From Streptomyces hoynatensis (lineage in GTDB: Bacteria > Actinomycetota > Actinomycetes > Streptomycetales > Streptomycetaceae), in contig NZ_RBAL01000026.1 of the NCBI RefSeq assembly GCF_003626535.1, positions 1 through 64,000 on the forward strand: a stretch of 64,000 nt of DNA, read 5' to 3'. Every line of letters starts with the position of its first letter. Positions within the stretch are counted from its first letter, which is position 1. Shown piece by piece: positions 32,812 to 42,285 of the stretch. Both the position numbers and the translations under genes were made by a program. Below the pieces are notes generated by a model. That model was not told the DNA's origin. It searched no databases and saw only the letters and a program-made list of their open reading frames with translations.

Positions 32812-35800
32812 GGACCTGGAAGGGCCGCAGCGCGAGTTCCACGCCGTCGCCGGTGGCCCGCCAGGTGCCCTCCTGCGCCGCCGCCGCCTCGCGCGCCGGG
32901 CCCGCCGCCTCGGCCGACGCGGCCAGGGGCCGCTCCAGCAGGTCGGTGGCCGTGACCGCGGCCACCGGGAAGGCGGCCCGCAGCCGCCCGCGCGACCTGC
33001 CGCCCGAGGCCTCGTACACCCGGACCACGAGGTCGCCGCTGCGGTCGTCCGCCAGCTTCACCGCCGACACCACGAGGTGCTCCTCGCTCCCGGGGCCGCC
33101 CAGCCCCTCGCCGTCGAGCGTCACCAGCGGCGCGACCTCCCGGCCGCCGGGCACCGCGCGCTCGGGCAGGTTGATCCGGTGCCCCTCCCGGACGGCGTCG
33201 GCGAGCGTGGCGCCGGGGACCAGGGCGTACCGCAGCCGGTGGGCGCCCTGGTCGGTCTCCGGGTCGGGATAGCGCGGCGCCCGCAGCAGGGACAGCCGCA
33301 CGGTGGTCGTCTGCCCGCCGTCGGGCCGCACGGTGCGGGTGACGTCGTGCCCGTAGGTGGAGTCGTTGACCACCGCGGCGCCCCAGCCCGTCTCGGCCAC
33401 CCGCAGCCAGCGGTGCGCGCAGATCTCGAACTTGGCAGCCTCCCAGGAGGTGTTGGTGTGGGTGGGCCGCCGCACGTGGCCGAACTGGGTCTCGGCCTCG
33501 GAGTGGTCGGCCTTCACGTCCAGCGGGAAGGCGGCCTTCAGGATCTTCTCCCGCTCGTGCCAGTCGAGGTCCGTGTCCACGTCGAGAACCCGCTCCCCGG
33601 CGCGCAGCGTCAGGCGCTGCGTCACCCGGGAGGAGCCGAAGGAACGCGTCACCTCGACGGTGGCCGCCCCGCCCTGGGCCTGAAGCGTCAGCGAGTCCAC
33701 CTCCACCAGGTCGGTCACGCTGTTGCGGTAGAACTCGTCCACGTCCCAGGCGTCCCAGTCGTTGGGCAGGTCGCGGTGCAGCTGGAGCAGGTTGCCCGCC
33801 TGGCCGGGCGCGATGGCCTCGCGGCCGGCCGTCAGGTCGACCGCGGAGACCACGAGGCCGCGGGCGTCGATCTCCACCCGCAGCAGGCCGTTGTCCAGCG
33901 CGAAGCCGCCGTCCTCGCGCCGCGTCGCGGCGACCGGCGCCTCCTGCGCCGCCCCCCGGCGGACGACCGCGCCGCCCGCGGGGACGCCGCCCCTGGCGTG
34001 CGGGGCGGCGTTGAACACCACGGTGCCCTCGCCCCCGTCCTCGCCCTCGCCGGCCAGCGCCCGCTGGGCCGCGTCCACCAGGCCGAGCAGCTCGCCGCGC
34101 ACCCGCGCGTAGGTCTCCCGGGCCTCCCGGTGCACCCAGGCGATCGAGGAGCCGGGCAGGATGTCGTGGAACTGGTGCAGCAGCACCGTCTTCCACAGCC
34201 GCTCCAGGTCCTCGTACGGGTAGGCGTAGCCGGGGACGCGCAGCGCGGCGGTCGCCGCCCACAGCTCGGCCTCGCGCAGCAGGGATTCGCTGCGCCTGTT
34301 GCCCTGCTTGGTCTTGGCCTGCGAGGTGTACGTGCCGCGGTGCAGCTCCAGGTACAGCTCGCCCACCCACACCGGCGCGGCCTCGTGGTACTCGGCGTGC
34401 GCCTGCTCGAAGAAGGCGGTGGGCGGCTCGATCTCCACCCGCGGCGAGCCCTCCAGGTCGCGCGTCCTGCGGGCCCTGGCCAGCATCTCGCGGGTGGGGC
34501 CGCCCCCGCCGTCGCCCCAGCCGAAGGGCACCAGGGAACGCGAACCCCTGCCCTTCTCGCGGTAGTTGCGGGCGGCGTGGGCCAGTTCCCGGCCGCTCAG
34601 GTCGGAGTTGTAGGTGTCCACGGGCGGGAAGTGGGTGAAGACGCGGGTGCCGTCGATCCCCTCCCACCAGAACGTGTGGTGCGGGAAGTCGTTGGTGCGG
34701 TTCCAGGAGATCTTCTGCGTCAGGAACCAGGAGGAGCCGGAGAGCCGCACCAGCTGCGGCAGCGCCGCGGTGTAGCCGAAGGAGTCGGGCAGCCACACCT
34801 CGCGGGTCTCGATCCCGAACTCCTCCAGGAAGAAGCGCTTGCCGTAGACGAACTGCCTGGCCATCGCCTCGGAGCCGACCATGTTGGTGTCCGACTCCAC
34901 CCACATGCCGCCCACCGGCACGAAGGTGCCCTCCGCCACCTTCTTCTTGACCCGCGCGAACACCTCGGGCCGGTGCTCCTTGATCCAGGCGAGCTGCTGC
35001 GCCTGGGACATCGCGAAGACGAACTCGGGGTGCTCGTCCATCAGCGCCACCACGTTGGCCGAGGTGCGGGCGACCTTCCGCACGGTCTCGCGCAGCGGCC
35101 ACAGCCAGGCCGAGTCGATGTGCGCGTGGCCGACGGCGGAGATGCGGTGCGCCGAGGCGCGCGCCGGGGCGCGCAGCACGCCCGCGAGCCGCTGCCTGGC
35201 GGCGGGCGCGGTGGCCGCCACGGTGGCGGGGTCGGTCAGGTCGAGCGCGTCGAGCGCGGCGTCGACGGCCCGCAGCACCTCGTAGCGCCTGGCGTCCTCG
35301 GCCGGCAGCTCGGCCATCAGCCCGCCGAGCACCTCCAGATCGAGGGTCAGCTCCCACACCTGCGGCTCGAAGACCGTGAGGTCCATCCGTTCCACCAGGT
35401 ACAGCGGCCGGTCCCCGGCCGTCAGCCGGTCGCCGAGCCGGGTCGGCCGCGGCTCGTTGAGGATCGGGTTGGCCGCCGCCTCCACGTAGAGGAGGACCTC
35501 CTCGCCGCCCTTGACGTTCTCGCCGACGCGGACCCAGTCGTTGAACGGGTGCAGGCCCTTGACCGCCTCCCCGTCGGGCCGGTAGACGAGGCCCTCGCAC
35601 TGGAACCCGGGCAACCCGCGGTCGAAGCCGAGGTCGAGCACCGCCTCCACGGTGCGGCCCGCCCACTCCCGGGGCACCCGGCCGCTCACCCGGAACCAGG
35701 TCGTTCCCCAGGCGGGCCCCCACGGATCGCCCGCGGCGGCCGGCCGGTAGGGGGCCGAGAGCCCCTCGGCGACGGGAACCGGCTCGCCCGGGGCGTCCCA

Positions 35801-35905
35801 GCGTTCGATGGTCAACGGCACCGGGTCCCGGTGGACCGCGGGCCTGATCCGCTCGGTCAGGGCCCGGCGCAGGCGTTGTTCGACGAGGCTGCGGTCGTCA
35901 TGCAT
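32777..35905 (-). CDS. Alpha-mannosidase, glycoside hydrolase family 38
   Basis: About 1042 residues from ATG 35905, with GGAG 8 nt upstream. The N-terminal beta region is followed by the GH38 catalytic domain: metal ligands in AHIDSAWLWPLRE (around residue 260), ESDTNMVGSEAMARQF, and the nucleophile aspartate in WLPDSFGYTAALPQ (around residue 373). A further metal ligand region is TRVFTHFPPVDTY, and large beta domains follow. There is no signal peptide, so it is cytoplasmic. It would remove alpha-linked mannose from imported oligosaccharides or glycoconjugates. No sugar transporter or regulator gene adjoins it. Confidence 0.9.
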   Translation of the reverse strand: MHDDRSLVEQRLRRALTERIRPAVHRDPVPLTIERWDAPGEPVPVAEGLSAPYRPAAAGDPWGPAWGTTWFRVSGRVPREWAGRTVEAVLDLGFDRGLPGFQCEGLVYRPDGEAVKGLHPFNDWVRVGENVKGGEEVLLYVEAAANPILNEPRPTRLGDRLTAGDRPLYLVERMDLTVFEPQVWELTLDLEVLGGLMAELPAEDARRYEVLRAVDAALDALDLTDPATVAATAPAARQRLAGVLRAPARASAHRISAVGHAHIDSAWLWPLRETVRKVARTSANVVALMDEHPEFVFAMSQAQQLAWIKEHRPEVFARVKKKVAEGTFVPVGGMWVESDTNMVGSEAMARQFVYGKRFFLEEFGIETREVWLPDSFGYTAALPQLVRLSGSSWFLTQKISWNRTNDFPHHTFWWEGIDGTRVFTHFPPVDTYNSDLSGRELAHAARNYREKGRGSRSLVPFGWGDGGGGPTREMLARARRTRDLEGSPRVEIEPPTAFFEQAHAEYHEAAPVWVGELYLELHRGTYTSQAKTKQGNRRSESLLREAELWAATAALRVPGYAYPYEDLERLWKTVLLHQFHDILPGSSIAWVHREARETYARVRGELLGLVDAAQRALAGEGEDGGEGTVVFNAAPHARGGVPAGGAVVRRGAAQEAPVAATRREDGGFALDNGLLRVEIDARGLVVSAVDLTAGREAIAPGQAGNLLQLHRDLPNDWDAWDVDEFYRNSVTDLVEVDSLTLQAQGGAATVEVTRSFGSSRVTQRLTLRAGERVLDVDTDLDWHEREKILKAAFPLDVKADHSEAETQFGHVRRPTHTNTSWEAAKFEICAHRWLRVAETGWGAAVVNDSTYGHDVTRTVRPDGGQTTTVRLSLLRAPRYPDPETDQGAHRLRYALVPGATLADAVREGHRINLPERAVPGGREVAPLVTLDGEGLGGPGSEEHLVVSAVKLADDRSGDLVVRVYEASGGRSRGRLRAAFPVAAVTATDLLERPLAASAEAAGPAREAAAAQEGTWRATGDGVELALRPFQVLTLRLTPGAAG

Positions 35906-36149
35906 GGTGCGACTCCGTGGGAGGTGCGGGTGCGGGGGAGTTGCGCGCGCGTGCGCCGGGTATGCGGGCACGGGAAGGCGCGCGAGGGGTGCTTCGTCGG
36001 GGCGTTCTGGGTGGGGTCGGCGATGAGGTCAGTGAGGATTCTCGGTCATCTCGGCGGGATTCGCCCCGGTATGTGACGGTTCTTACTGTCCCGCGGTTGC
36101 GTGCAGGCCGAACGCGGCGCGGGGGCGGCCCCGGCGGCGGGTGAGGGGC

Positions 36150-37175
36150 CTAGTACTTGACCGACCGGTAGTAGTCGCGGGCCCCGGGGTGCAGTTCGAG
36201 CGGCCCGGTGTAGATCGCGGTGCGCAGGTCCACCCGCTGGGCCGCGTGCACCTCCTGCCCGATGCGGTCGCGGCCGTTGATCACCGAGCGGGTGAGCTGC
36301 TCGGCGATGTCGTGCTCGGTCGAGTCCATGGTGATCAGCAGGTTGGCCACCGCCAGGGTGTCGATCACGTGGGAGCCGACGATGTCGGGATAGGCGTCGG
36401 GCGGCAGCACCGCCGCCCGGTAGTAGGCGTTCTGCGGGCCGAGGCGGTTCAGCTCCGGGAGGAGGTCGCCGAGCGGCACCAGCCGGATGTCGGTGTACTC
36501 GGCGAGCTGCTCGATGGCCGAGGTGGGCAGCCCGCCCGACCAGAAGAAGGCGTCCAGGCGCTTGGCCTCCAGCATGGTCGGCATCGTGTCGATGCCCGCG
36601 TTGACCGGCTGGATGTCCGTCTCCATGTCGAGCCCGGCCGCGGCCAGCAGCTCCCGGGCGGCCGGCTGCACCCCGGACTGGTCCTGGCCCACCCCCACCC
36701 GCAGCCCCGCCAGGTCGGAGACCTCGGTGACCGGGGAGTCGGCGGGGACCACCAGCTGGATGTAGTCGTCGTAGAGCCGCGCGCAGGCCCGCAGGTGTGC
36801 GGCGCCCGGGCCGCCGGAGGTCTGGTAGGCGGCGATCGCGTCCGCGGTGGCGATGGCGAAGTCCGCCTCGCCCGACACGAGTCGCTCGATGTTCTCCACC
36901 GAGCCCTCGCTCGACCGCAGCGTGATCGTCAGCCCCGGCGCGTCCGCGGCGAGCTGCCCCCGCAGCAACTGCCCGTAGCGGGCGTAGACCCCCGTGGTCA
37001 CGCCGGTGCTCAGCACGACCGAGCCGCGCGGGCGGTGATCGTCCGCGAGGACCGGGCGCCACAGCACCCCCGTCACCACGGCGAGCGCGAGCACCGCGCA
37101 CAGCAGCACCTGCACGGGCCGCCTGCGCAGGTCGAGCGCGGCGAGGCGGCCGCGAACCGGCGAGCTGGGAGCCAT
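36150..37175 (-). CDS. TAXI-family solute-binding protein
   Basis: The 341-residue protein has an N-terminal membrane helix (about 23-42) that may be an uncleaved anchor, as no clear cleavage site follows. The rest is the TAXI (TRAP-associated extracytoplasmic immunogenic) fold: [67 protein letters not shown] and [15 protein letters not shown]. These proteins bind carboxylates such as glutamate for TRAP transporters, yet no TRAP membrane subunit is encoded nearby. The gene is divergent from miaB across a 78-bp gap. Confidence 0.85.
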   Translation of the reverse strand: MAPSSPVRGRLAALDLRRRPVQVLLCAVLALAVVTGVLWRPVLADDHRPRGSVVLSTGVTTGVYARYGQLLRGQLAADAPGLTITLRSSEGSVENIERLVSGEADFAIATADAIAAYQTSGGPGAAHLRACARLYDDYIQLVVPADSPVTEVSDLAGLRVGVGQDQSGVQPAARELLAAAGLDMETDIQPVNAGIDTMPTMLEAKRLDAFFWSGGLPTSAIEQLAEYTDIRLVPLGDLLPELNRLGPQNAYYRAAVLPPDAYPDIVGSHVIDTLAVANLLITMDSTEHDIAEQLTRSVINGRDRIGQEVHAAQRVDLRTAIYTGPLELHPGARDYYRSVKY

Positions 37176-37253
37176 CCTCGCAAGCTACCAGCGGAACGTA
37201 GACTTGGGGACTGCCCACCGCTGGTCTCCCGTCGATTTGGATCGAGTTCTCGC

Positions 37254-38741
37254 ATGCCGGAAGTCGCGCGCACCTACGAAGTCAGGACGTTTGGCTGCCA
37301 GATGAACGTCCACGACTCCGAGCGGATGGCCGGGCTCCTCGAGGCCGCGGGCTACGTCCGGGCCGAGGAGGGCGCGGAGAGCGCCGACGTCGTCGTCTTC
37401 AACACCTGCGCGGTGCGGGAGAACGCCGACAACCGGCTGTACGGCAACCTCGGCCAGCTCGCCCCGAAGAAGAACGCCCGCCCCGGCATGCAGATCGCCG
37501 TCGGCGGCTGCCTGGCGCAGAAGGACCGCGACGCGATCGTGCGCCGCGCCCCGTGGGTGGACGTGGTCTTCGGCACCCACAACGTCGGCCGGCTGCCCGC
37601 CCTGCTGGAGCGGGCCAGGATCCAGCGCGAGGCGCAGGTCGAGATCGCCGAGTCCCTGGAGGCCTTCCCCTCCACCCTGCCCACCCGCCGCGAGAGCGCC
37701 TACGCGGCCTGGGTCGCCATTTCCGTGGGCTGCAACAACACCTGCACCTTCTGCATCGTCCCCTCCCTGCGCGGCAGGGAGAAGGACCGCAGGCCGGGCG
37801 ACATCCTCGCCGAGGTGGAGGCGCTGGTCGCCGAGGGGGTCGTGGAGATCACCCTGCTCGGGCAGAACGTCAACGCGTACGGCTCGGACATCGGCGACCG
37901 CCGGGCCTTCTCCGAGCTGCTGCGCGCCTGCGGGCGCGTCGAGGGCCTGGAGCGGGTCCGCTTCACCTCGCCCCACCCCAGGGACTTCACCGACGACGTG
38001 ATCGAGGCGATGGCCGAGACGCCGAACGTCATGCCGCAGCTGCACATGCCGCTGCAGTCCGGCTCCTCCAGGGTGCTGCGCGCCATGCGCCGCTCCTACC
38101 GGCAGGAGCGCTACCTGGGGATCATCGAGAAGGTGCGGGCGGCCATTCCGGAGGCCGCGATCACCACGGACATCATCGTGGGCTTCCCCGGGGAGACCGA
38201 GGAGGACTTCCAGGAGACGCTGCACGTGGTGCGCGAGGCCCGCTTCGCCCAGGCGTTCACCTTCCAGTACTCCAAGCGGCCGGGCACCCCGGCCGCCGAG
38301 ATGCCGGGGCAGGTGCCCAAGGAGGTCGTGCAGGACCGCTACGAGCGCCTGGTCGCCCTCCAGGACGACATCTCCTGGGCGGAGAACAAGCGCCAGGTCG
38401 GCCGCACGGTGGAGGTGCTGGTCGCCGAGGGCGAGGGCCGCAAGGACGAGACCACCAGGCGGCTGAGCGGACGCGCCCCGGACAACAGGCTGGTGCACTT
38501 CAGCCGCCCGGCCGAGCCGGTCAGGCCGGGCGACGTGGCCACGGTGGAGATCACCTACGCCGCCCCGCACCACCTGCTGGCCGAGGGCGAGGCGAGGGCG
38601 GTGCGCCGCACCCGCGCCGGGGACGCCTGGGAGCTGCGCAACGCCGCGCCCGCGCGGCCGGCCGGGGTGATGCTGGGGCTGCCCTCGGTGGGCGCTCCCG
38701 CCCCGCTGCCCGAGCCGGCCGGGGGCTGCGGCGCGGCCTGA
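37254..38741 (+). CDS. miaB: tRNA-2-methylthio-N6-isopentenyladenosine methylthiotransferase MiaB
   Basis: The 495-residue protein starts at ATG 37254 ([25 protein letters not shown]). The first Fe-S cluster uses cysteines in [14 protein letters not shown] and VGGCLAQ. The radical-SAM cluster uses CNNTCTFC, and a TRAM domain covers about 370-440. It methylthiolates i6A37 in tRNAs reading UNN codons. Its substrate is made by MiaA, encoded 3.2 kb downstream. A tail of about 50 residues rich in Ala and Pro is unconserved. Frames upstream of 37254 run antisense through the TAXI gene and were rejected. Confidence 0.95.
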   Translation: MPEVARTYEVRTFGCQMNVHDSERMAGLLEAAGYVRAEEGAESADVVVFNTCAVRENADNRLYGNLGQLAPKKNARPGMQIAVGGCLAQKDRDAIVRRAPWVDVVFGTHNVGRLPALLERARIQREAQVEIAESLEAFPSTLPTRRESAYAAWVAISVGCNNTCTFCIVPSLRGREKDRRPGDILAEVEALVAEGVVEITLLGQNVNAYGSDIGDRRAFSELLRACGRVEGLERVRFTSPHPRDFTDDVIEAMAETPNVMPQLHMPLQSGSSRVLRAMRRSYRQERYLGIIEKVRAAIPEAAITTDIIVGFPGETEEDFQETLHVVREARFAQAFTFQYSKRPGTPAAEMPGQVPKEVVQDRYERLVALQDDISWAENKRQVGRTVEVLVAEGEGRKDETTRRLSGRAPDNRLVHFSRPAEPVRPGDVATVEITYAAPHHLLAEGEARAVRRTRAGDAWELRNAAPARPAGVMLGLPSVGAPAPLPEPAGGCGAA

Positions 38742-38846
38742 GCCGGGGCCGCCGGCGGCCACGAGGACGCCGGGCGCGCGGGAGCACCGGGTGAGCGCGG
38801 AGTAACCGGGAAGAGACCGCGGGGATACGCCGCGCAGGGGGCGGAG

Positions 38847-39137
38847 ATGAGCGAGGAGAGCGCCGACTGGCTGCTCACCGTGGAGGGCCGCATCACGATG
38901 GGCCACTACGACTGCCAGGTCCTGGAAGAGGTGCGCGGCACCCACCTGCAGGCCATGGAGGCCCTGTGGCGGCACGTCCACCTGTACAACCCGCCGCGCC
39001 CGCTCCAGGCGCGCCGCCGGTGGATCTACCGGGACGCGGACGGGTACCTGGCCCGCTACCTCGGCTCCGCGGGCGGCCACTACGTCTACACCTTCCTGGT
39101 GCGGCGGCTGGTCTGGGACTCGGAGAGGGACGGATAG
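38847..39137 (+). CDS. Conserved hypothetical protein
   Basis: The 96-residue soluble protein starts at ATG 38847 behind GGGGGCGGAG. It is rich in aromatic residues and arginine (WLLTVEGRITMGHYDCQVLEEV, RRRWIYRDADGYLARYLG). There are no membrane helices and no motif I recognise. Its place between miaB and the LigB-like gene fits a small conserved Streptomyces gene. The function is unknown. Confidence 0.6.
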   Translation: MSEESADWLLTVEGRITMGHYDCQVLEEVRGTHLQAMEALWRHVHLYNPPRPLQARRRWIYRDADGYLARYLGSAGGHYVYTFLVRRLVWDSERDG

Positions 39138-39202
39138 CGCCCCGCCTGCCGCAACGGGCGGCAGCGGCCGAGGGGCGGGCGGCGCGGCGTTAGGCTGCCC
39201 GC

Positions 39203-39949
39203 ATGCTTGTCGCCGCCGCGGTCTGCCCCTGCCCCCCGTTGCTCGTGCCCGAGGTCGCCGCGGGCGCGGCCCACGAACTGGACGCCGCACGGGCCGCCTG
39301 TGACGACGCGCTCGCCGTGCTCGCGGCCGCAAGGCCCGAGCGGCTGGTCCTGGTGGGCCCGGCCGAGCGGCCGGGGCGCGGCCCCTTTCCGGCCGGGACC
39401 CCGGGCTCGCTGCGTGGCTTCGGGGTGGACGTCGAGGTGACCCTCGGGGCCGCCCCCGCCCAGGCGGAGAAGGCGGCGCCAGGAAGCGGGCCGGAGGAGG
39501 CCGCGCGCGAGTTGCCGCCCTCGCTGACCGTGGGGGCCTGGCTGCTGGAGCGGACCGCCTGGCAGGCCGCGCCCGTCGAGGGGCTCGGCGTGGGGGAGCC
39601 GCTGGACCCGGAGCGCTGCGCCGCGGCCGGGCGCGAGCTGTCCGCCGGTGGCGAGCGGCTCGCGCTGCTGGTGCTCGGCGACGGCAGCGCCTGCCGTTCC
39701 GCGAAGGCGCCGGGCGCCTTCGACGGGCGCGCGGCGGCCTTCGACGAGGCCGTGGCGCGCGCCCTGGGCGCGGCCGACACCGCGGCGCTCGCGGCGCTCG
39801 ATGCCGACCTTGCCGCGGAGCTGCACGCCGCGGGAAGGTCCTGCTGGCAGGTGCTCGCCGGAGCGGCGGCCGGGAGCGGGCTCGCCGGCCGGCTGCTCTA
39901 CGACGAGGCCCCTTACGGCGTCGGGTACTTCGTGGCCGCCTGGTCCTGA
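39203..39949 (+). CDS. Class III extradiol dioxygenase-like (LigB superfamily) protein
   Basis: The 248-residue protein starts MLVAAAVCPCPPLLVPEVA, which resembles the opening of LigB/MEMO-like proteins in actinomycetes. It is very Ala-rich. Two later segments, ERLVLVGPAE and RLALLVLGDGSACRSAKAPGAFDGRAAAFDEAV, fit the alternating strand-helix pattern. The usual metal-binding histidines are not obvious, so enzymatic activity is uncertain. It lies between miaB and miaA, a conserved position. Confidence 0.6.
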   Translation: MLVAAAVCPCPPLLVPEVAAGAAHELDAARAACDDALAVLAAARPERLVLVGPAERPGRGPFPAGTPGSLRGFGVDVEVTLGAAPAQAEKAAPGSGPEEAARELPPSLTVGAWLLERTAWQAAPVEGLGVGEPLDPERCAAAGRELSAGGERLALLVLGDGSACRSAKAPGAFDGRAAAFDEAVARALGAADTAALAALDADLAAELHAAGRSCWQVLAGAAAGSGLAGRLLYDEAPYGVGYFVAAWS

Positions 39950-39971
39950 CGGCGGCCCCCGGGCCGGGGGC

Positions 39972-40181
39972 TCAGCTGCCCGGCCGGGAGCCCTTGCGGT
40001 GCCTGCCCTCGCCGGCGACGCGGCCCAGGGCGGTCTTCGCCTTGTCCGTCCCGTCGACGATCTGGCGCTTGAAGCGGCCCTTGGTGGCCGAGTCGGCCGC
40101 GTGGGCGGCCCGGTCCATGCCGCTCTCCACCTTGCCGCGGTTCTGCACGAGCTTCTCCCTCATGCGCTCCGTGAAGTTCAC
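39972..40181 (-). CDS. Antitoxin-like protein (MT0933/Rv0909 family)
   Basis: A 69-residue basic, Lys/Arg-rich helical protein starting at GTG 40181, with AGGAGAGG 5 nt upstream. The segment KVESGMDRAAHAADSATKGRFKRQIVDGTDKAK matches the short actinobacterial antitoxin family typified by Rv0909. The usual partner toxin (a SRPBCC-type protein) is not adjacent. It may be an orphan or have another role, such as a small stress or nucleoid protein. Confidence 0.65.
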   Translation of the reverse strand: MNFTERMREKLVQNRGKVESGMDRAAHAADSATKGRFKRQIVDGTDKAKTALGRVAGEGRHRKGSRPGS

Positions 40182-40480
40182 GGTCCTCTCCTCTCACCGG
40201 CACGTTTCCCCGGCACGTTTCCCCGGCGCGGTTTCCCGGCGGGTTTCCCGCCGCGTTGTCCCGGCGGGGAGCCGGACGCGCGGGTGGCCCGTGCCTGACA
40301 CCGGCCGAAGGCGCCGGCCGCACGAACGAAGCCGACGCGCAAGCCGGGCAGCTCACGCCGGGCGCCTCGCACCGGACACCCCGCACCGGACATAAGGTGC
40401 ATATCAGCTTTCCATGCTAGGCAATCGGGTGAAATCCCGCACGTCAAGCGGCCCCGCGCCCGGTCTGGGAGACTGCCCGG

Positions 40481-41428
40481 GTGAACGCGTCTTCGTCCGC
40501 CCCCCTGGTCGTCGCCGTCGTCGGGGCCACCGCGGTCGGCAAGTCGGATCTCGGCGTCGCGCTCGCCAGGCGGCTGGGCGGCGAGGTGGTCAACGCGGAC
40601 TCGATGCAGCTGTACCGCGGCATGGACATCGGCACCGCGAAGCTCACCCCCGCCGAGCGGCAGGGCGTCCCGCACCACCTGCTCGACGTCTGGGAGGTGA
40701 CCAGGACGGCGAGCGTGGCCGAGTACCAGCGGCTCGCCCGCGACACCATCGACCGCCTGCTGGCGGCCGGGCGCACCCCCGTCCTGGTCGGCGGCTCCGG
40801 GCTCTACGTGCGCGGCGCCCTCGACGCCCTCGACTTCCCCGGCACCGACCCCGCGATCAGGTCCAGGCTGGAGGCCGAGCTGGCGGCGGAGGGCAGCGGG
40901 GCGCTGCACGCCAGGCTGGCCGCGGCCGACCCGCGCGCCGCCGAGGCCATCCTGCCGAGCAACGGCCGGCGGATCGTGCGCGCCCTGGAGGTCGTGGAGC
41001 TCACCGGCCGCCCGTTCACCGCGCAGCTGCCAGGGCCGGGGGAGGACCCCAGCGTCTACCCCACCGTGCAGTTCGGCATCGCGCTCGACCGGCCGGTCCT
41101 CGACGAGCGGATCGCGGCGCGCGTGGACCGCATGTGGGAGGCGGGACTGGTCGAGGAGGTGCGCGGCCTGGAGCGCGCGGGACTGCGCGCCGGGCGCACC
41201 GCCTCGCGCGCGCTCGGCTACCAGCAGGTGCTCGCGGCGCTCGCCGGGGAGTGCACCGCGGAGGAGGCGCGCGAGGAGACGGTTCGCGCCACCCGGCGCT
41301 TCGCCCGCAGGCAGGAGAGCTGGTTCCGCCGCGACCCGCGCGTGCGCTGGCTGAGCGGGGCGCAGGAGGGCCCGGAGGCGCTCCTGGAACGGGCCTGGGA
41401 AGCGCTCGAACGGACGGTCACATCCTGA
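40481..41428 (+). CDS. miaA: tRNA dimethylallyltransferase MiaA
   Basis: The 315-residue protein starts at GTG 40481. It opens with the P-loop VGATAVGKSDL (about 14-24), then ADSMQLYRGMDIGTAK, VPHHLLD, and VLVGGSGLYVRGALD. A C-terminal RxGRTASRALGYQQ segment binds the tRNA. It transfers the dimethylallyl group to A37 of tRNAs, the first step before MiaB. It is probably the first gene of a group with the membrane protein and dapF downstream. Confidence 0.96.
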   Translation: MNASSSAPLVVAVVGATAVGKSDLGVALARRLGGEVVNADSMQLYRGMDIGTAKLTPAERQGVPHHLLDVWEVTRTASVAEYQRLARDTIDRLLAAGRTPVLVGGSGLYVRGALDALDFPGTDPAIRSRLEAELAAEGSGALHARLAAADPRAAEAILPSNGRRIVRALEVVELTGRPFTAQLPGPGEDPSVYPTVQFGIALDRPVLDERIAARVDRMWEAGLVEEVRGLERAGLRAGRTASRALGYQQVLAALAGECTAEEAREETVRATRRFARRQESWFRRDPRVRWLSGAQEGPEALLERAWEALERTVTS

Positions 41429-41533
41429 TCACGTGATGGCATCGGGACGCTCCAAGCGACCGGGAGCGGCCCGCGCGCGTGCCATTATCGAGCAATGCAC
41501 CAGCAGCCGTGAAGCCGTGGAGTAGGAGGGCGC

Positions 41534-42256
41534 GTGGCGATGGAGGCCGGCCCTCGCGAAAGCAACGGCACCGCCGAAGGCGTTCCGCGGCCCTCGCGGT
41601 CCGGGCTCGCTGGGGCAGAACGGACCGGGAACAAGGCCGGCCGGGAGGCCGCGGGCCCCGAGCCCGGCGCCCCCGGGCACGAGCCGCCCACTCCCGCGCA
41701 CTCGACCGCCGAGGCCCCCCCTGGCGCCGCCGGCCTCGGCGCCCCCACGGACCAGGAGCCGCAGGAGACCGTCCCGCCGCAGGGCACGGGCCCCGCGGAC
41801 TTCGCCGCCCAGCCCACGGGGCCCGCGCCGCTTCCTGGCGCCTACCCGGGGCCAGGAGGCGGCCCCGGCCGGGGAGAGCCCGGGGAGGCGGGGGAGGCGC
41901 TCGACGCCGCGGACCAGGCCGAGTCCTATGCCGAACTGCGCCCGCCGCGGCGGCTGCGGCCCTCGCTCTTCGCCCCGATCGTGCTGCTGAGCCTGCTCGG
42001 CTCGCTCATGTTCGCCTTCCCGCTCGCCTTCGCCTTCGACGAGGCGGGCGCCGTGGTCGCCATGCTCGGCCTGCTCATCGGGTGCAGCGCGGCCGGGTGG
42101 GGCATGATGGCGGCCCGCCGCGTGGGATACACCTGGCCGGGGCTGCCGCCGCGCGGCTCGGGCCGCCGCCCCGACTGGCGGCTGCTCCTGCTCTACGGCC
42201 TGGGGCTCGTCATCCTCGGCGCCCTGGCCGTCTGGCGGGTGGCCGAGCTGCGCTGA
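41534..42256 (+). CDS. Proline-rich membrane protein of unknown function
   Basis: The 240-residue protein starts at GTG 41534, or ATG 41540, behind AGGAGGG. The first 135 residues are a disordered Pro/Gly/Ala/Glu-rich cytoplasmic segment. Three hydrophobic helices follow (about 145-165, 170-192 and 215-233). No family was recognised. It lies between miaA and dapF, as in related Streptomyces. The function is unknown. Confidence 0.65.
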   Translation: MAMEAGPRESNGTAEGVPRPSRSGLAGAERTGNKAGREAAGPEPGAPGHEPPTPAHSTAEAPPGAAGLGAPTDQEPQETVPPQGTGPADFAAQPTGPAPLPGAYPGPGGGPGRGEPGEAGEALDAADQAESYAELRPPRRLRPSLFAPIVLLSLLGSLMFAFPLAFAFDEAGAVVAMLGLLIGCSAAGWGMMAARRVGYTWPGLPPRGSGRRPDWRLLLLYGLGLVILGALAVWRVAELR

Positions 42257-42285
42257 GCGGAGCGGCGCGCCGTAGGATCGGGCCC

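Noticed and set aside
36141-37253. In-frame plus-strand extension upstream of miaB
   Set aside because: It runs antisense through the TAXI gene, and MiaB homology begins at the ATG at 37254.
40196-40270. Short tandem motif (CACGTTTCCCCGG and variants) upstream of the antitoxin-like gene
   Set aside because: The copies are few and imperfect. They look like slippage in a non-coding GC-rich stretch rather than a mobile element or array.
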